The notes beneath the pieces are model-generated. The model worked only from the letters and a program-made list of their open reading frames with translations, did no database searches and was not told the origin of the DNA. Shown here piece by piece: positions 25,015 to 32,406 of a stretch of 59,207 bases of DNA (positions within the stretch are counted from its first letter, which is position 1; each line of letters begins with the position of its first letter). This stretch comes from Candidatus Oscillibacter pullicola (GTDB lineage Bacteria; Bacillota; Clostridia; Oscillospirales; Oscillospiraceae): contig DWXY01000033.1 in assembly GCA_019118935.1 (NCBI GenBank), positions 1-59,207 of the forward strand, written 5' to 3'. A program made the translations under genes and the position numbers.

Positions 25015-25160
25015 GTCCTGTTTTCTCCGCCTGCGCAGAGGTTTTACCCCCGCTTTACCATTTCAAGGTGGCAGGCCGTCGGCCAAAGGACTACACTGAC
25101 AGCAGAGTCCCGCCCCGGCCGTGTCCGGGCGGAGAATATCCGAGTTCGGAGTGATGTCCC

Positions 25161-25355
25161 ATGCTGCCCTGCCAAACCGGCTGTCCGTCCTACCGGGAGG
25201 GCTGCCACAAGACCTGTCCCCAGTGGCGGCTGTTTCAGGAGAAGCAGCGCGCCCAGCGCCAGGCCAAGAAGCAGTATCTCCAATTTTACAACGATCTCTG
25301 TGCCCAAGTGGTCCGCCAGTGCCGGGCCATCGAGTACCGCCGCATAGCCTGGTGA
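25161..25355 (+). CDS. Small Cys-rich protein of unknown function
   Basis: A 64-residue basic protein that begins MLPCQTGCPSYREGCHKTCP, with cysteines at 4, 8, 15 and 19 (C-x3-C-x6-C-x3-C) that could bind zinc. A Lys/Arg/Gln-rich helix follows (about 24-45), then a second helix with two more cysteines. The composition is that of a protein rather than a random frame, and the spacing of the cysteines and the GGAGTGA site before the ATG support it, but support is modest. It lies alone between two minus-strand genes. A small metal-binding or nucleic-acid-binding protein is the best guess. Confidence 0.45.
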   Translation: MLPCQTGCPSYREGCHKTCPQWRLFQEKQRAQRQAKKQYLQFYNDLCAQVVRQCRAIEYRRIAW

Positions 25356-25377
25356 GGACCGGCCCGCGCCCGGTGCC

Positions 25378-26067
25378 TCAGTCCGCTCCGTGCGTCCCGC
25401 GGGGGACGACCGCCGGGCAAGGCTCGCTGCGCCTCTTCACGGCCTCAAAATAATCCACGCAGTCCTCCGCGTCCCTGTACTCGATCATGTTGCACTCCAG
25501 CGCCGGAAGCGGCGGGATCAGCAGCGACAGCCAGGCTGTGCGCCGCCCGCTTTGATCCGTGCAGAGGATCAGCTGTTCGCGCATCTCCGTGTGAAAATAC
25601 CTGACGAGGACTCTGCCCGGCTCCGCTCTCTGCTGCCCGGCCTTTTCCGCGGCGTCCCGCCGGATAGCCTCCAGCAGCTTCAGGGTCTCCCCGACCTCCT
25701 CGGAGATGGAGTCCGCCCCTCTGCCCTCGATCTCCGCCGCGTCTTTCATATAGGCGGTTCCGGGCTGCGCCAGCAGATATTCCACTGTCCCGCCCCTGGC
25801 CACGCAGTCGGTCAGGATGCGTCTGTACGCATGGGTGAACCCATAGCCGGACAATGTCAGAAGCTGGATCGCCCGCGCCTCTGCCAGCTGCTTTTTCAGC
25901 GCCCGGCTGTGCTCCCCCGGGGCATAGACCCGCTTGATCCCGTTGTTCCGGTGGTCGATCCGGATCTGCAGCCGTGTCACAAGCGCGGACAGGAAGCCCA
26001 CGGTCATCACGCTGGAGATCACCGCCGACAGGACCGTTCCCACCAGCCACTGCATCCCATCATCCAT
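25378..26067 (-). CDS. Membrane-anchored cytoplasmic protein of unknown function
   Basis: A 229-residue protein with one N-terminal membrane helix (about 6-30: WLVGTVLSAVISSVMTVGFLSALV) followed by a soluble domain. The segment ARAIQLLTLSGYGFTHAYRRI and the following G-G-T-V-E-Y-L-L-A-Q-P resemble the first strand-helix-strand unit of phospholipase D-like sensor domains, but I see no HKD motif, so enzyme activity is not supported. The start is set at MDDGMQWLVG because AGGAGAG precedes it. It lies 46 bases downstream of the zinc dehydrogenase gene on the same strand and may be co-transcribed. The function is unknown. Confidence 0.6.
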   Translation of the reverse strand: MDDGMQWLVGTVLSAVISSVMTVGFLSALVTRLQIRIDHRNNGIKRVYAPGEHSRALKKQLAEARAIQLLTLSGYGFTHAYRRILTDCVARGGTVEYLLAQPGTAYMKDAAEIEGRGADSISEEVGETLKLLEAIRRDAAEKAGQQRAEPGRVLVRYFHTEMREQLILCTDQSGRRTAWLSLLIPPLPALECNMIEYRDAEDCVDYFEAVKRRSEPCPAVVPRGTHGAD

Positions 26068-26113
26068 CTGCCTCTCTCCTCTCTGTCTCTTCGGAGCTGT
26101 TGTCCTGCTGTCC

Positions 26114-27157
26114 TCACGCCATGCTGCAGTCCACCGCCACCTTGATGACGCCGTCCCGCCGGTGCTCGAACAGGTCATAGGCCGCCGCGATATCCCGCAG
26201 AGGCACGGTGTGGGTGATGAGGGGCGTGGTGTCCAGCTTTCCCGCCGCGATCAGGTCCAGAATCTCCCGGCCGTCGCAGCCGTCCACGCCGCCGGTTTTG
26301 AAAGTGAGATTCTTCCCGTACATCTCCGGCAGGGGCAGGATCTGGGGCCCGTCGTAAAGAGCCACCACTGTCACCACCGCATTGGGGCGGGCACATTGCC
26401 AGGCCAGGCGGAAGGTCTCCTCCGCCCCGGCCACCTCCAGCACCCGGTCCGCGCCGCCGTGGCCGCTGTGGGCCTGTGTGAAGGCCAGCACCTCCTCCGG
26501 CCCCACCGTCAGTACCTGGGGATAGTGCTCCCGGACAAACTGGAGACGCGCCGGGTCCTTTTCGCAGACGATGACCTGCTTAGGCTCTTTCAGCAGCACG
26601 CACAGCAGTGTGCAGATGCCTGTGGGGCCCGCTCCCAGAATCAGCACCGTGTCCTCCGGCCCGATCTCCGCGATGCGGGCCGCCCAGAAGCCGGTGGCCA
26701 GGATGTCGCCGGCGAACAGCGCCTGCCGGTCCGTAACGCTCTCCGGGATTTTCGTCAGGCCCTGGTCCGCGTAGGGCACCCGGACGTATTCCGCCTGTCC
26801 CCCGTCGATCCGGCAGCCCAGGGCCCAGCCGCCGCTGGGGTCCGTGCAGTTGTTCACATACCCGTGGCGGCAGAAGAAGCACTCACCGCAGAACGTCTCC
26901 ACATTCACGCTCACCCGGTCGCCGGGACGGACTGTCCGGACGCCAGATCCCACTGATTCCACCACACCCACCATCTCATGGCCCACGGTGATGCCGGGCA
27001 CCGCCCGGGGCACGGAGCCGTGCTTGATGTGCAGGTCGCTGGTGCAGATGCTGGACAGCGTCACCCGGACCAGCGCGTCTCCGGGGTCCCGCAGCACAGG
27101 CTTCGGCTTGTCCGTCAGCCGGAAGGTTCCTTTTTCTAAATAGGTATAAGCCAGCAT
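26114..27157 (-). CDS. Zinc-dependent medium-chain alcohol dehydrogenase
   Basis: A 347-residue NAD(P)-dependent dehydrogenase of the zinc MDR family. Catalytic zinc ligands are Cys38 (in SICTSDLHIKHG) and His60-Glu61 (VGHEMVGVV). Structural zinc cysteines are Cys90, 93, 96 and 104 (CGECFFC...NNC). The Rossmann motif GAGPTG is near residue 175. The N-terminal half resembles sorbitol/threonine dehydrogenase-like enzymes acting on secondary alcohols. The substrate is not identifiable. The 5' region has an AGAGGAGAGA ribosome site. The unknown membrane-anchored protein gene follows. Confidence 0.93.
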   Translation of the reverse strand: MLAYTYLEKGTFRLTDKPKPVLRDPGDALVRVTLSSICTSDLHIKHGSVPRAVPGITVGHEMVGVVESVGSGVRTVRPGDRVSVNVETFCGECFFCRHGYVNNCTDPSGGWALGCRIDGGQAEYVRVPYADQGLTKIPESVTDRQALFAGDILATGFWAARIAEIGPEDTVLILGAGPTGICTLLCVLLKEPKQVIVCEKDPARLQFVREHYPQVLTVGPEEVLAFTQAHSGHGGADRVLEVAGAEETFRLAWQCARPNAVVTVVALYDGPQILPLPEMYGKNLTFKTGGVDGCDGREILDLIAAGKLDTTPLITHTVPLRDIAAAYDLFEHRRDGVIKVAVDCSMA

Positions 27158-27231
27158 ACCATCTCTCCTCTCTGACCCCTATGATACGGCGGAAGCGTGC
27201 CCCTGTCAAAGGCTTCTCCGCCGTTTCGCAT

Positions 27232-27269
27232 AAAAAAGCCGGGGCTGCGGCATCCGCCGCAGCCCCGGC
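27232..27269 (-). terminator. Terminator of the zinc-binding lipoprotein gene
   Basis: A 13-bp perfect stem (27238-27250 with 27257-27269). On the minus strand it is followed by six U residues (27232-27237). Confidence 0.9.
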
Positions 27270-27281
27270 ACTCTTTTCAGA

Positions 27282-28247
27282 TCACAGATTCTCCCGCAGG
27301 GTCTTCAGGTTCTGCTCCATCAGGGACACGTAAGTGACCCCCGCCTCCAGCTCATCCGCGGATACGTTGTGGCAGGTGTGGAACAGGGCCGTCTTGACGC
27401 CTGCTGCCTCCGCAATGCTGTCCGCCACCAGATGGTTGGAGAACTCGATGTACCAGACCGTGGGGATCCCCTCTTCCCGCACCTTGTCCGTCAGGAAGGC
27501 GATGGTGGCCGCCGAGGGTTCCGTCTGGGTGCTGCACCCGGGGAAGGCGGCGTAGTAGTCGATGTCGAACTCCTCCGCGAAGTACCGCAGGGGGAAGCGG
27601 TCCCCGAACACCATGGTCCGGTCCTCCACTCCGGCGAAGAAGTCCGCGAATTCCCGGTCCAGGGCCTCGATCCGGGCGGCGTAGTCCTCCGTGTTGGCGG
27701 CGTAAGTCCCGGCGTTGGCCGGGTCCAACTCCGCCAGCTTGTCCCCCACTGCCCGGGTGATGGCGGCGGCATTTTTCGGAGAGGTCCACACGTGCTCGTC
27801 GTAGCCCACCACTTCTCCCAGGCCGGGCCCCTCCTCATGATCATGGTCATGGTCCTCGTGGTCTTCCATGCCCTCCACCGTCTCCTCCTCCAGCAGGTCC
27901 ACGCAGTCCACCATCCGCAGAGCCTCGCCCTGCATGTCCACGGACTCCAGGATCGTCTCCACCCAGGCGTCGGATTCTCCGCCCAGATAGAGGAAGAGAT
28001 CGCACTCCTGCACTGCCAGAATGTCCGCCGGGGTGGGCTCATAGGAGTGGCTCTCCGCCCCCGGCGGCAGCAGGAGCCGCACCTCTGCCAGCTCTCCCCC
28101 GGCGGCCCGGGCGAAGTCATAGGCGGGGAATACCGTGGCCACCACTGTCAGCCGCTCTTCCCCCCCATGCTCCGCCGGAGCCTGTCCGCAGGCGGTCAGC
28201 AGAAACACCAGCGCCAGCGCGGCACACAACCGAATACGCTTTTTCAC
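27282..28247 (-). CDS. znuA: Zinc ABC importer substrate-binding lipoprotein (ZnuA/AdcA type)
   Basis: A 321-residue cluster A-I metal-binding lipoprotein. The signal peptide ends at lipobox LTAC (Cys20). Zinc ligands are expected at His67 (PPGAESHSYEP), His152 (YDEHVWTSP) and a later His/Asp pair. A histidine-rich loop DHEDHDHDHEEG (about 129-140) is typical of zinc rather than manganese proteins. The start is GTG at 28247, with AAAGGAG 8 bases upstream; a longer frame has no site. A Fur-family box overlaps the start of transcription. The permease and ATPase genes are not adjacent, so the importer is completed from elsewhere or the gene is an orphan. Confidence 0.93.
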   Translation of the reverse strand: MKKRIRLCAALALVFLLTACGQAPAEHGGEERLTVVATVFPAYDFARAAGGELAEVRLLLPPGAESHSYEPTPADILAVQECDLFLYLGGESDAWVETILESVDMQGEALRMVDCVDLLEEETVEGMEDHEDHDHDHEEGPGLGEVVGYDEHVWTSPKNAAAITRAVGDKLAELDPANAGTYAANTEDYAARIEALDREFADFFAGVEDRTMVFGDRFPLRYFAEEFDIDYYAAFPGCSTQTEPSAATIAFLTDKVREEGIPTVWYIEFSNHLVADSIAEAAGVKTALFHTCHNVSADELEAGVTYVSLMEQNLKTLRENL

Positions 28248-28262
28248 AGTCTGATCTCCTTT

Positions 28263-28319
28263 GAAAATGAGAATTGTTTTCAGATTATGCAGTATAGCAC
28301 ACCTCGCCCCCAAATGCAA
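28263..28319 (-). promoter_or_regulatory. znuA promoter with Fur/Zur-type operator
   Basis: Minus strand: TTGCAT (28314-28319), 17 bases, TATACT (28291-28296) with extended TG. Just downstream, 28263-28281 (GAAAATGAGAATTGTTTTC) matches 14 of 19 positions of the classical Fur box and is partly palindromic. Its position over the transcription start fits repression by a zinc-sensing Zur. Confidence 0.68.
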
Positions 28320-28354
28320 GGTCCGGTTTACGGACCTCGTGCATTGAATTAGTC

Positions 28355-28383
28355 TTGGCAAACTTGCAAAACTCTGGTAGAGT
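28355..28383 (+). promoter_or_regulatory. Promoter of the 142-residue gene
   Basis: TTGGCA (28355-28360), 17 bases, TAGAGT (28378-28383), divergent from znuA. Confidence 0.55.
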
Positions 28384-28417
28384 TAAGAAAACGCTAAGAT
28401 TTCAGAGGAGGCGCACC

Positions 28418-28846
28418 ATGAGAAAGGCACTGGAGTTTCCCCGAATCGACGAAGGCAAACTGGACGCAGTGGAGGCCCTGATCGCGGCCATTGCGGACAA
28501 GGAACCCGGCACCGCCGGCGCGGAGCTGGAGGACCTGGCCGCTCTCACCGGCAAAGCCCACACCGAGGTGGAATTTGCGGAATACTGGAGCTGGACGGAC
28601 CTGGACACGCTGGCCCGGCTCACGCTGGCACCGGAGCCGCCCTGCGTCCCCGACCTGTCCCGGGAGGAACTGGTGGAGCTGGTGGAAATCATCCAGCACT
28701 GCTCCGTCACCGGCCGGGAATGGGCGATGCGCTACTACACGGCGCTGCTGCGCCGCTCCCTCTCCCTGCCCAATGTCATGGACTTTGTGGCCTCCGGCGA
28801 AGATGTGGAGGTCATTGCGGAAAAGCTGCTCCAGGCGGCCCGGTAA
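28418..28846 (+). CDS. Protein of unknown function
   Basis: A 142-residue acidic, helix-rich soluble protein (MRKALEFPRIDEGKLDAVEALIAAIADKEPGTAG...). No signal peptide or membrane segment is visible. I recognise no named domain. The repeated pattern of acidic helices and the central YWSWTDLDTLARLTLAP segment suggest a globular alpha protein. The start is placed at the ATG with GAGGAGG 7 bases upstream; an upstream ATG lies within the predicted promoter and is rejected. It is monocistronic, with its own promoter and terminator hairpin, and divergent from the zinc lipoprotein gene. Confidence 0.75.
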   Translation: MRKALEFPRIDEGKLDAVEALIAAIADKEPGTAGAELEDLAALTGKAHTEVEFAEYWSWTDLDTLARLTLAPEPPCVPDLSREELVELVEIIQHCSVTGREWAMRYYTALLRRSLSLPNVMDFVASGEDVEVIAEKLLQAAR

Positions 28847-28867
28847 ACAGATTCCAAGTACATCCCG

Positions 28868-28901
28868 CGGCTCCCGGCGCCCACAGCGGTGCCGGGAGCC
28901 G
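28868..28901 (+). terminator. Hairpin after the 142-residue gene
   Basis: A perfect 11-bp GC stem (28868-28878 with 28891-28901) followed by TTCTT. The rest of the gap to the operator (28902-29043) holds no gene I can support. Confidence 0.6.
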
Positions 28902-29043
28902 TTCTTCGCCCGCCCTGCGGCCGCCCGGTCGGGCGGTCAGACTGGCGTCTGCCTGTTGCAGCAAGCAAAGCGCCGAAAAAACAGCTCCTTTTTTGTGCAA
29001 AAAAGCAGGAATGCAGAATGCGGCGCTCATCCCTTTGCGCACT

Positions 29044-29133
29044 TATAACAAAAAGATGCCACTGGCATTCACAGATTTCTATACTGCCTAATTTGTTATA
29101 GAATTGACATACCTCGCAGAAAAGGACTATACT
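29044..29133 (+). promoter_or_regulatory. Promoter and inverted repeat upstream of the oxidoreductase operon
   Basis: TTGACA (29104-29109), 18 bases, TATACT (29128-29133). Upstream lies a perfect 9-bp inverted repeat, TATAACAAA (29044-29052) and TTTGTTATA (29092-29100), separated by 39 bases and ending three bases before the -35 box. The repeat could be a regulator site or a loop-forming pair; its factor is unknown. Confidence 0.6.
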
Positions 29134-29213
29134 ATACATGCTGACAAGCACTCAAAACGGCAAATTTCGAGACGGCCCCCACCTGGGGCCAAACCGAACG
29201 AGGAGGATCAAGC

Positions 29214-29792
29214 ATGAAAGACATTGTAGAGATCCGATGGCACGGCCGTGGCGGCCAGGGCGCCAAGACGGCGTCCCTGCTGCTGGCGGACGCGGCGTTC
29301 AACACGGGCAAGTATGTCCAGGGCTTCCCGGAGTACGGTCCGGAGCGCATGGGCGCGCCCATCACCGCCTACAACCGGATCAGCTCGGAACGGAGCACCG
29401 TCCACTCCAACATCTACTTCCCGGACTACGTGGTGGTCGTGGATGAGACCCTACTCTCCGCCGTGGACGTGACCGCCGGCCTGAAAAAGGAAGGCGCCAT
29501 CGTCATCAACTCCAGCAAGTCCCCCGCCGAGCTGCGGCCCCTGCTGAAGGGCTACGAGGGCCGGGTCTGCACCATCGACGCCGGCAAGATTTCCGAAGAG
29601 GAGCTGGGCAAGAACTTCCCCAACACTCCCATGCTGGCCGCCATCGTCAAGGTGTCCGGCGTCATCGGCGAGGAGGAGTTCATCAAGGACATGGAGGGTT
29701 CCTTCAAGCACAAGTTCGCCAGCAAGCCCCAGGTCATCGAGGGCAACATGCGGGCGCTGAAGAGATCTCTGGAGGAGGTGCAGGTAGGATGA
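29214..29792 (+). CDS. porC: 2-oxoacid:ferredoxin oxidoreductase, gamma subunit
   Basis: A 192-residue gamma (domain III) subunit of a four-subunit 2-oxoacid:ferredoxin oxidoreductase. The family start EIRWHGRGGQGAKTASLLLADAA and the FPEYGPERMGAPITAYNRI motif are clear. This subunit takes part in coenzyme A binding. It is the first gene of a gamma-delta-alpha-beta operon, the order known from pyruvate and 2-ketoisovalerate oxidoreductases in Thermotoga and archaea. The substrate is most likely pyruvate, but a branched-chain 2-oxoacid is not excluded. The stop overlaps the next start by 4 bases. Confidence 0.93.
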   Translation: MKDIVEIRWHGRGGQGAKTASLLLADAAFNTGKYVQGFPEYGPERMGAPITAYNRISSERSTVHSNIYFPDYVVVVDETLLSAVDVTAGLKKEGAIVINSSKSPAELRPLLKGYEGRVCTIDAGKISEEELGKNFPNTPMLAAIVKVSGVIGEEEFIKDMEGSFKHKFASKPQVIEGNMRALKRSLEEVQVG

Positions 29793-30097
29793 GCCATCTG
29801 GCGAAGGATATGACCCCGGACGTGACCTGGAAGGACATCACCCCGGGCTGCAACATTTATGAGGGCGGCACGTCCAGCGTGGTGGAGACCGGCGACTGGC
29901 GGACCATGAAGCCCGTGATCGACTGGGACAAGTGCAAACAGTGCCTGCTGTGCGCGCCGGTGTGCCCGGATATGTCCATCCCGGTGAACCAGGAGGGCAA
30001 GCGGGAGGACTTCGACTACTTCTTCTGCAAGGGCTGCGGCATCTGCGCCAACACCTGCCCCTTCGGGGCCATCACCATGGTCAAGGACGAGAAATAA
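29789..30097 (+). CDS. porD: 2-oxoacid:ferredoxin oxidoreductase, delta (ferredoxin-like) subunit
   Basis: A 102-residue subunit carrying two [4Fe-4S] clusters. The motifs are CKQCLLCAPVCP and CKGCGICANTCP, each of the C-x2-C-x2-C-x3-C type. It passes electrons from the TPP site to external ferredoxin. The N-terminal half (about 1-45) is the typical cap of PorD/VorD. Translation is coupled to porC by the ATGA overlap, and porA follows after 15 bases with its own GGAGGGGAAGG site. Confidence 0.93.
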   Translation: MSHLAKDMTPDVTWKDITPGCNIYEGGTSSVVETGDWRTMKPVIDWDKCKQCLLCAPVCPDMSIPVNQEGKREDFDYFFCKGCGICANTCPFGAITMVKDEK

Positions 30098-30112
30098 GGA
30101 GGGGAAGGAACA

Positions 30113-31291
30113 ATGGGAATCAGAGAAAGACTTTCCGGCAATGAGGCAGTGGCCTATGCCATGAAGCAGATCAACCCGGATGTGATGGGCGCGTATCCCA
30201 TCACGCCGTCCACGGAGATCCCCCAGTACTTCTCTACATACGTGGACAACGGGGAAGTGGACACGCTGTTCATCGCGGTGGAGAGCGAGCACAGCGCCAT
30301 GTCCACCTGCATCGGCGCGGAGGCCGCCGGCTGCCGTGCGATTTCCGCCACCTCCTCCTGCGGCCTGTGCTACATGACGGAGATGCTGTATGTGGCGGCC
30401 TCCGACCGGCTGCCCATCACCCTGGCGGTGAGCTGCCGTGCCCTGAGCGGCCCCATCAACATCAACAACGACCACTCCGACGCCATGGGCGTGCGGGACG
30501 CCGGCTGGCTGATGCTGTTCGCGGAGACGAACCAGGAGGCCTACGACAACTACCTGCAGGCTATGCGGATCGCGGAGGCGGTGAGCCTGCCCATCATGGT
30601 GTGCCAGGACGGCTTCATCACCTCCCACGCCATCGAGAACATCGAGCTGGTGGAGACGGAGAAGGTCCGTGAGTTCGTGGGCGAGTACAAGCCGGACCAT
30701 TATTTGCTGAACAAGGACGAGAAGATGGCCGTGGGCGCCTACGCCACTCCCGTCTATTACATGGAGGCCAAGCGGCAGCAGGCCCAGGCCATGCTGGACG
30801 CCAAGGACGTCATCCGCAAGGTGGGCAAGGAGTTCGGCGAGATGACCGGCCGGACCTACGGCCTGATCGAGACCTATATGATGGACGACGCCGAGGAGGC
30901 CATCGTCATCATCGGCTCCTCCGCCGGCACCGCCAAGGAGGCCATCAACGAGCTGCGGGCCCAGGGCAAGAAGGTGGGCCAGATCAAGGTCCGCTCCTTC
31001 CGTCCCTTCCCCAGCGAGGACATCTGCGAGGCCCTGAAGAACGTGAAGGCCTTCGCCGTGATGGACAAGGACGACAGCTTCAACGCCCACTGCGGCCCCA
31101 TGTTCGCGGAAGTCACGGCCAGCCTGTACGCGGCGGGCATCAGCGGCCCCAAGGGCATCAACTACATCTACGGCCTGGGCGGCCGCGACGTGCGGGTGGA
31201 GAGCATCCAGCACGTGTTCGCGGAGCTGGAGAAGATCGCGGCCACCGGCCAGGTGGGCGAGACCTATCGCTACCTGGACGTCCGGGAATAA
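30113..31291 (+). CDS. porA: 2-oxoacid:ferredoxin oxidoreductase, alpha subunit
   Basis: A 392-residue alpha subunit containing the pyrimidine-binding domain and the transketolase-C-like domain. The signature GNEAVAYAMKQINPDVMGAYPITPSTEIP lies near the N-terminus, followed by EHSAMSTCIGAEAAGCRAISATSS. The C-terminal domain starts near EAIVIIGSSAGTAKEAINELR. It works with the beta subunit in oxidative decarboxylation of a 2-oxoacid to acyl-CoA in the cytoplasm. It is the third gene of the operon and has the usual length. Confidence 0.94.
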   Translation: MGIRERLSGNEAVAYAMKQINPDVMGAYPITPSTEIPQYFSTYVDNGEVDTLFIAVESEHSAMSTCIGAEAAGCRAISATSSCGLCYMTEMLYVAASDRLPITLAVSCRALSGPININNDHSDAMGVRDAGWLMLFAETNQEAYDNYLQAMRIAEAVSLPIMVCQDGFITSHAIENIELVETEKVREFVGEYKPDHYLLNKDEKMAVGAYATPVYYMEAKRQQAQAMLDAKDVIRKVGKEFGEMTGRTYGLIETYMMDDAEEAIVIIGSSAGTAKEAINELRAQGKKVGQIKVRSFRPFPSEDICEALKNVKAFAVMDKDDSFNAHCGPMFAEVTASLYAAGISGPKGINYIYGLGGRDVRVESIQHVFAELEKIAATGQVGETYRYLDVRE

Positions 31292-31306
31292 GGAGGGAAA
31301 ACAGTC

Positions 31307-32239
31307 ATGGCATATAGTCTGAAAGAAAATCTGATGAAAGAGGACCGCCTGTCCGGCGGCCACAGAATGTGCGCGGGCTGCGGCTCTCCCATCGCGGTGC
31401 GGACGGTGCTGCGTGCCCTGAACCCGGAGGACAAGGCGGTGGTGTGCTCCGCTACCAGCTGCCTGGAGGTCTCCACCTTCATGTATCCCTACACGGCGTG
31501 GAAGGACAGCTTCATCCACAACGCCTTCGAGAACGCGGCGGCCACCCTGTCCGGCGTGGAGACGGCGTACCGGGCCATGAAGAAGCGCGGCAAGCTGGAT
31601 GACACGTACAAGTTCATCGCCTTCGGCGGCGACGGCGGCACGTACGACATCGGCTTCCAGAGCCTGTCCGGCGCCATGGAGCGCGGCCACGACATGGTGT
31701 ATGTCTGCTACGACAACGAGGCGTACATGAACACCGGCATCCAGCGTTCCTCCTCCACTCCCCACTTTGCCGATACCACCACGACCCCCCAGGGCACGGT
31801 GATCCCCGGCAAGATGCAGCAGAAGAAGAACCTGACGAAGATCATGGTGGCCCACGGCATCCCCTATGTGGCCCAGACCACGTTCATCGGGAACTTCAAG
31901 GACATCACGGAGAAGGCCCACAAGGCCATCTACACCCCCGGCGCGGCGTTTCTGAACGTGATGGCCCCCTGCCCCCGCGGCTGGCGGTATCCCAGCGAGA
32001 AGCTGATGGAAGTCACCAAGATGGCGGTGGAGACCTGCGTGTGGCCGCTGTATGAGGTGGTCGAGGGCAAGTACATCCTCAGCTACAAGCCGAAGAACAA
32101 GCTGCCGGTGGAGGAGTACCTGAAGATGCAGGGCCGTTTTGCCCACATGTTCAAGCCCGGCAACGAGTGGATGATCGAGGAGGTCCAGAAGGAAGTGGAC
32201 AGAAACTGGGAGGAGCTCCTCAAGCTCTGCGAGCTGTAA
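31307..32239 (+). CDS. porB: 2-oxoacid:ferredoxin oxidoreductase, beta (TPP) subunit
   Basis: A 310-residue beta subunit binding thiamine diphosphate and one [4Fe-4S] cluster. Cluster cysteines are in MCAGCGSP (Cys22 and Cys25), with further ones in CSATSC (47, 52). The TPP/Mg motif GDGGTYDIGFQSLSGAMERGHD matches the GDG...N family pattern, with CYDNEAYMNTGIQRS following. The C-terminal part agrees with PorB/VorB. It ends the operon and is followed by a hairpin. The enzyme complex supplies acetyl-CoA (or branched acyl-CoA) and reduced ferredoxin in an anaerobe. Confidence 0.95.
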   Translation: MAYSLKENLMKEDRLSGGHRMCAGCGSPIAVRTVLRALNPEDKAVVCSATSCLEVSTFMYPYTAWKDSFIHNAFENAAATLSGVETAYRAMKKRGKLDDTYKFIAFGGDGGTYDIGFQSLSGAMERGHDMVYVCYDNEAYMNTGIQRSSSTPHFADTTTTPQGTVIPGKMQQKKNLTKIMVAHGIPYVAQTTFIGNFKDITEKAHKAIYTPGAAFLNVMAPCPRGWRYPSEKLMEVTKMAVETCVWPLYEVVEGKYILSYKPKNKLPVEEYLKMQGRFAHMFKPGNEWMIEEVQKEVDRNWEELLKLCEL

Positions 32240-32269
32240 GTGGTCCTTCTGCACTTTCCATATCAGTAC

Positions 32270-32302
32270 GAAGGGTTGGCCCAAAGGCCAACCCTTCTGC
32301 TG
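32270..32302 (+). terminator. Terminator of the oxidoreductase operon
   Basis: An 11-bp stem GAAGGGTTGGC / GCCAACCCTTC (32270-32280 with 32287-32297) followed by TGCTGTTTT. Confidence 0.7.
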
Positions 32303-32345
32303 TTTTCAGCATGTTTTTTGGACGGTTTTGCCCGCTGCTCCGGAA

Positions 32346-32373
32346 TTGACAGGCGTCCTCCAGGGGGTATAAT
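32346..32373 (+). promoter_or_regulatory. Promoter of the aldolase gene
   Basis: Consensus TTGACA (32346-32351), 16 bases, consensus TATAAT (32368-32373). Confidence 0.78.
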
Positions 32374-32406
32374 AGAATCAATCGATTTTCAGGAGGATCG
32401 GATGCT

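Noticed and set aside
28902-29043. A small gene in the gap before the oxidoreductase promoter
   Set aside because: Short frames exist on both strands, but none has a ribosome site and the translations are Pro/Arg- or Cys-rich without pattern.
29552-32284. A 910-codon open frame on the minus strand across the oxidoreductase operon
   Set aside because: It is the antisense shadow of four clearly conserved genes. Its translation is rich in His, Leu, Gly and Asp without domain motifs, as expected from GC-rich third-position bias.
32346-32406. A riboswitch in front of the aldolase gene
   Set aside because: The leader is only about 30 bases long and shows no conserved structure, just a consensus promoter and ribosome site.
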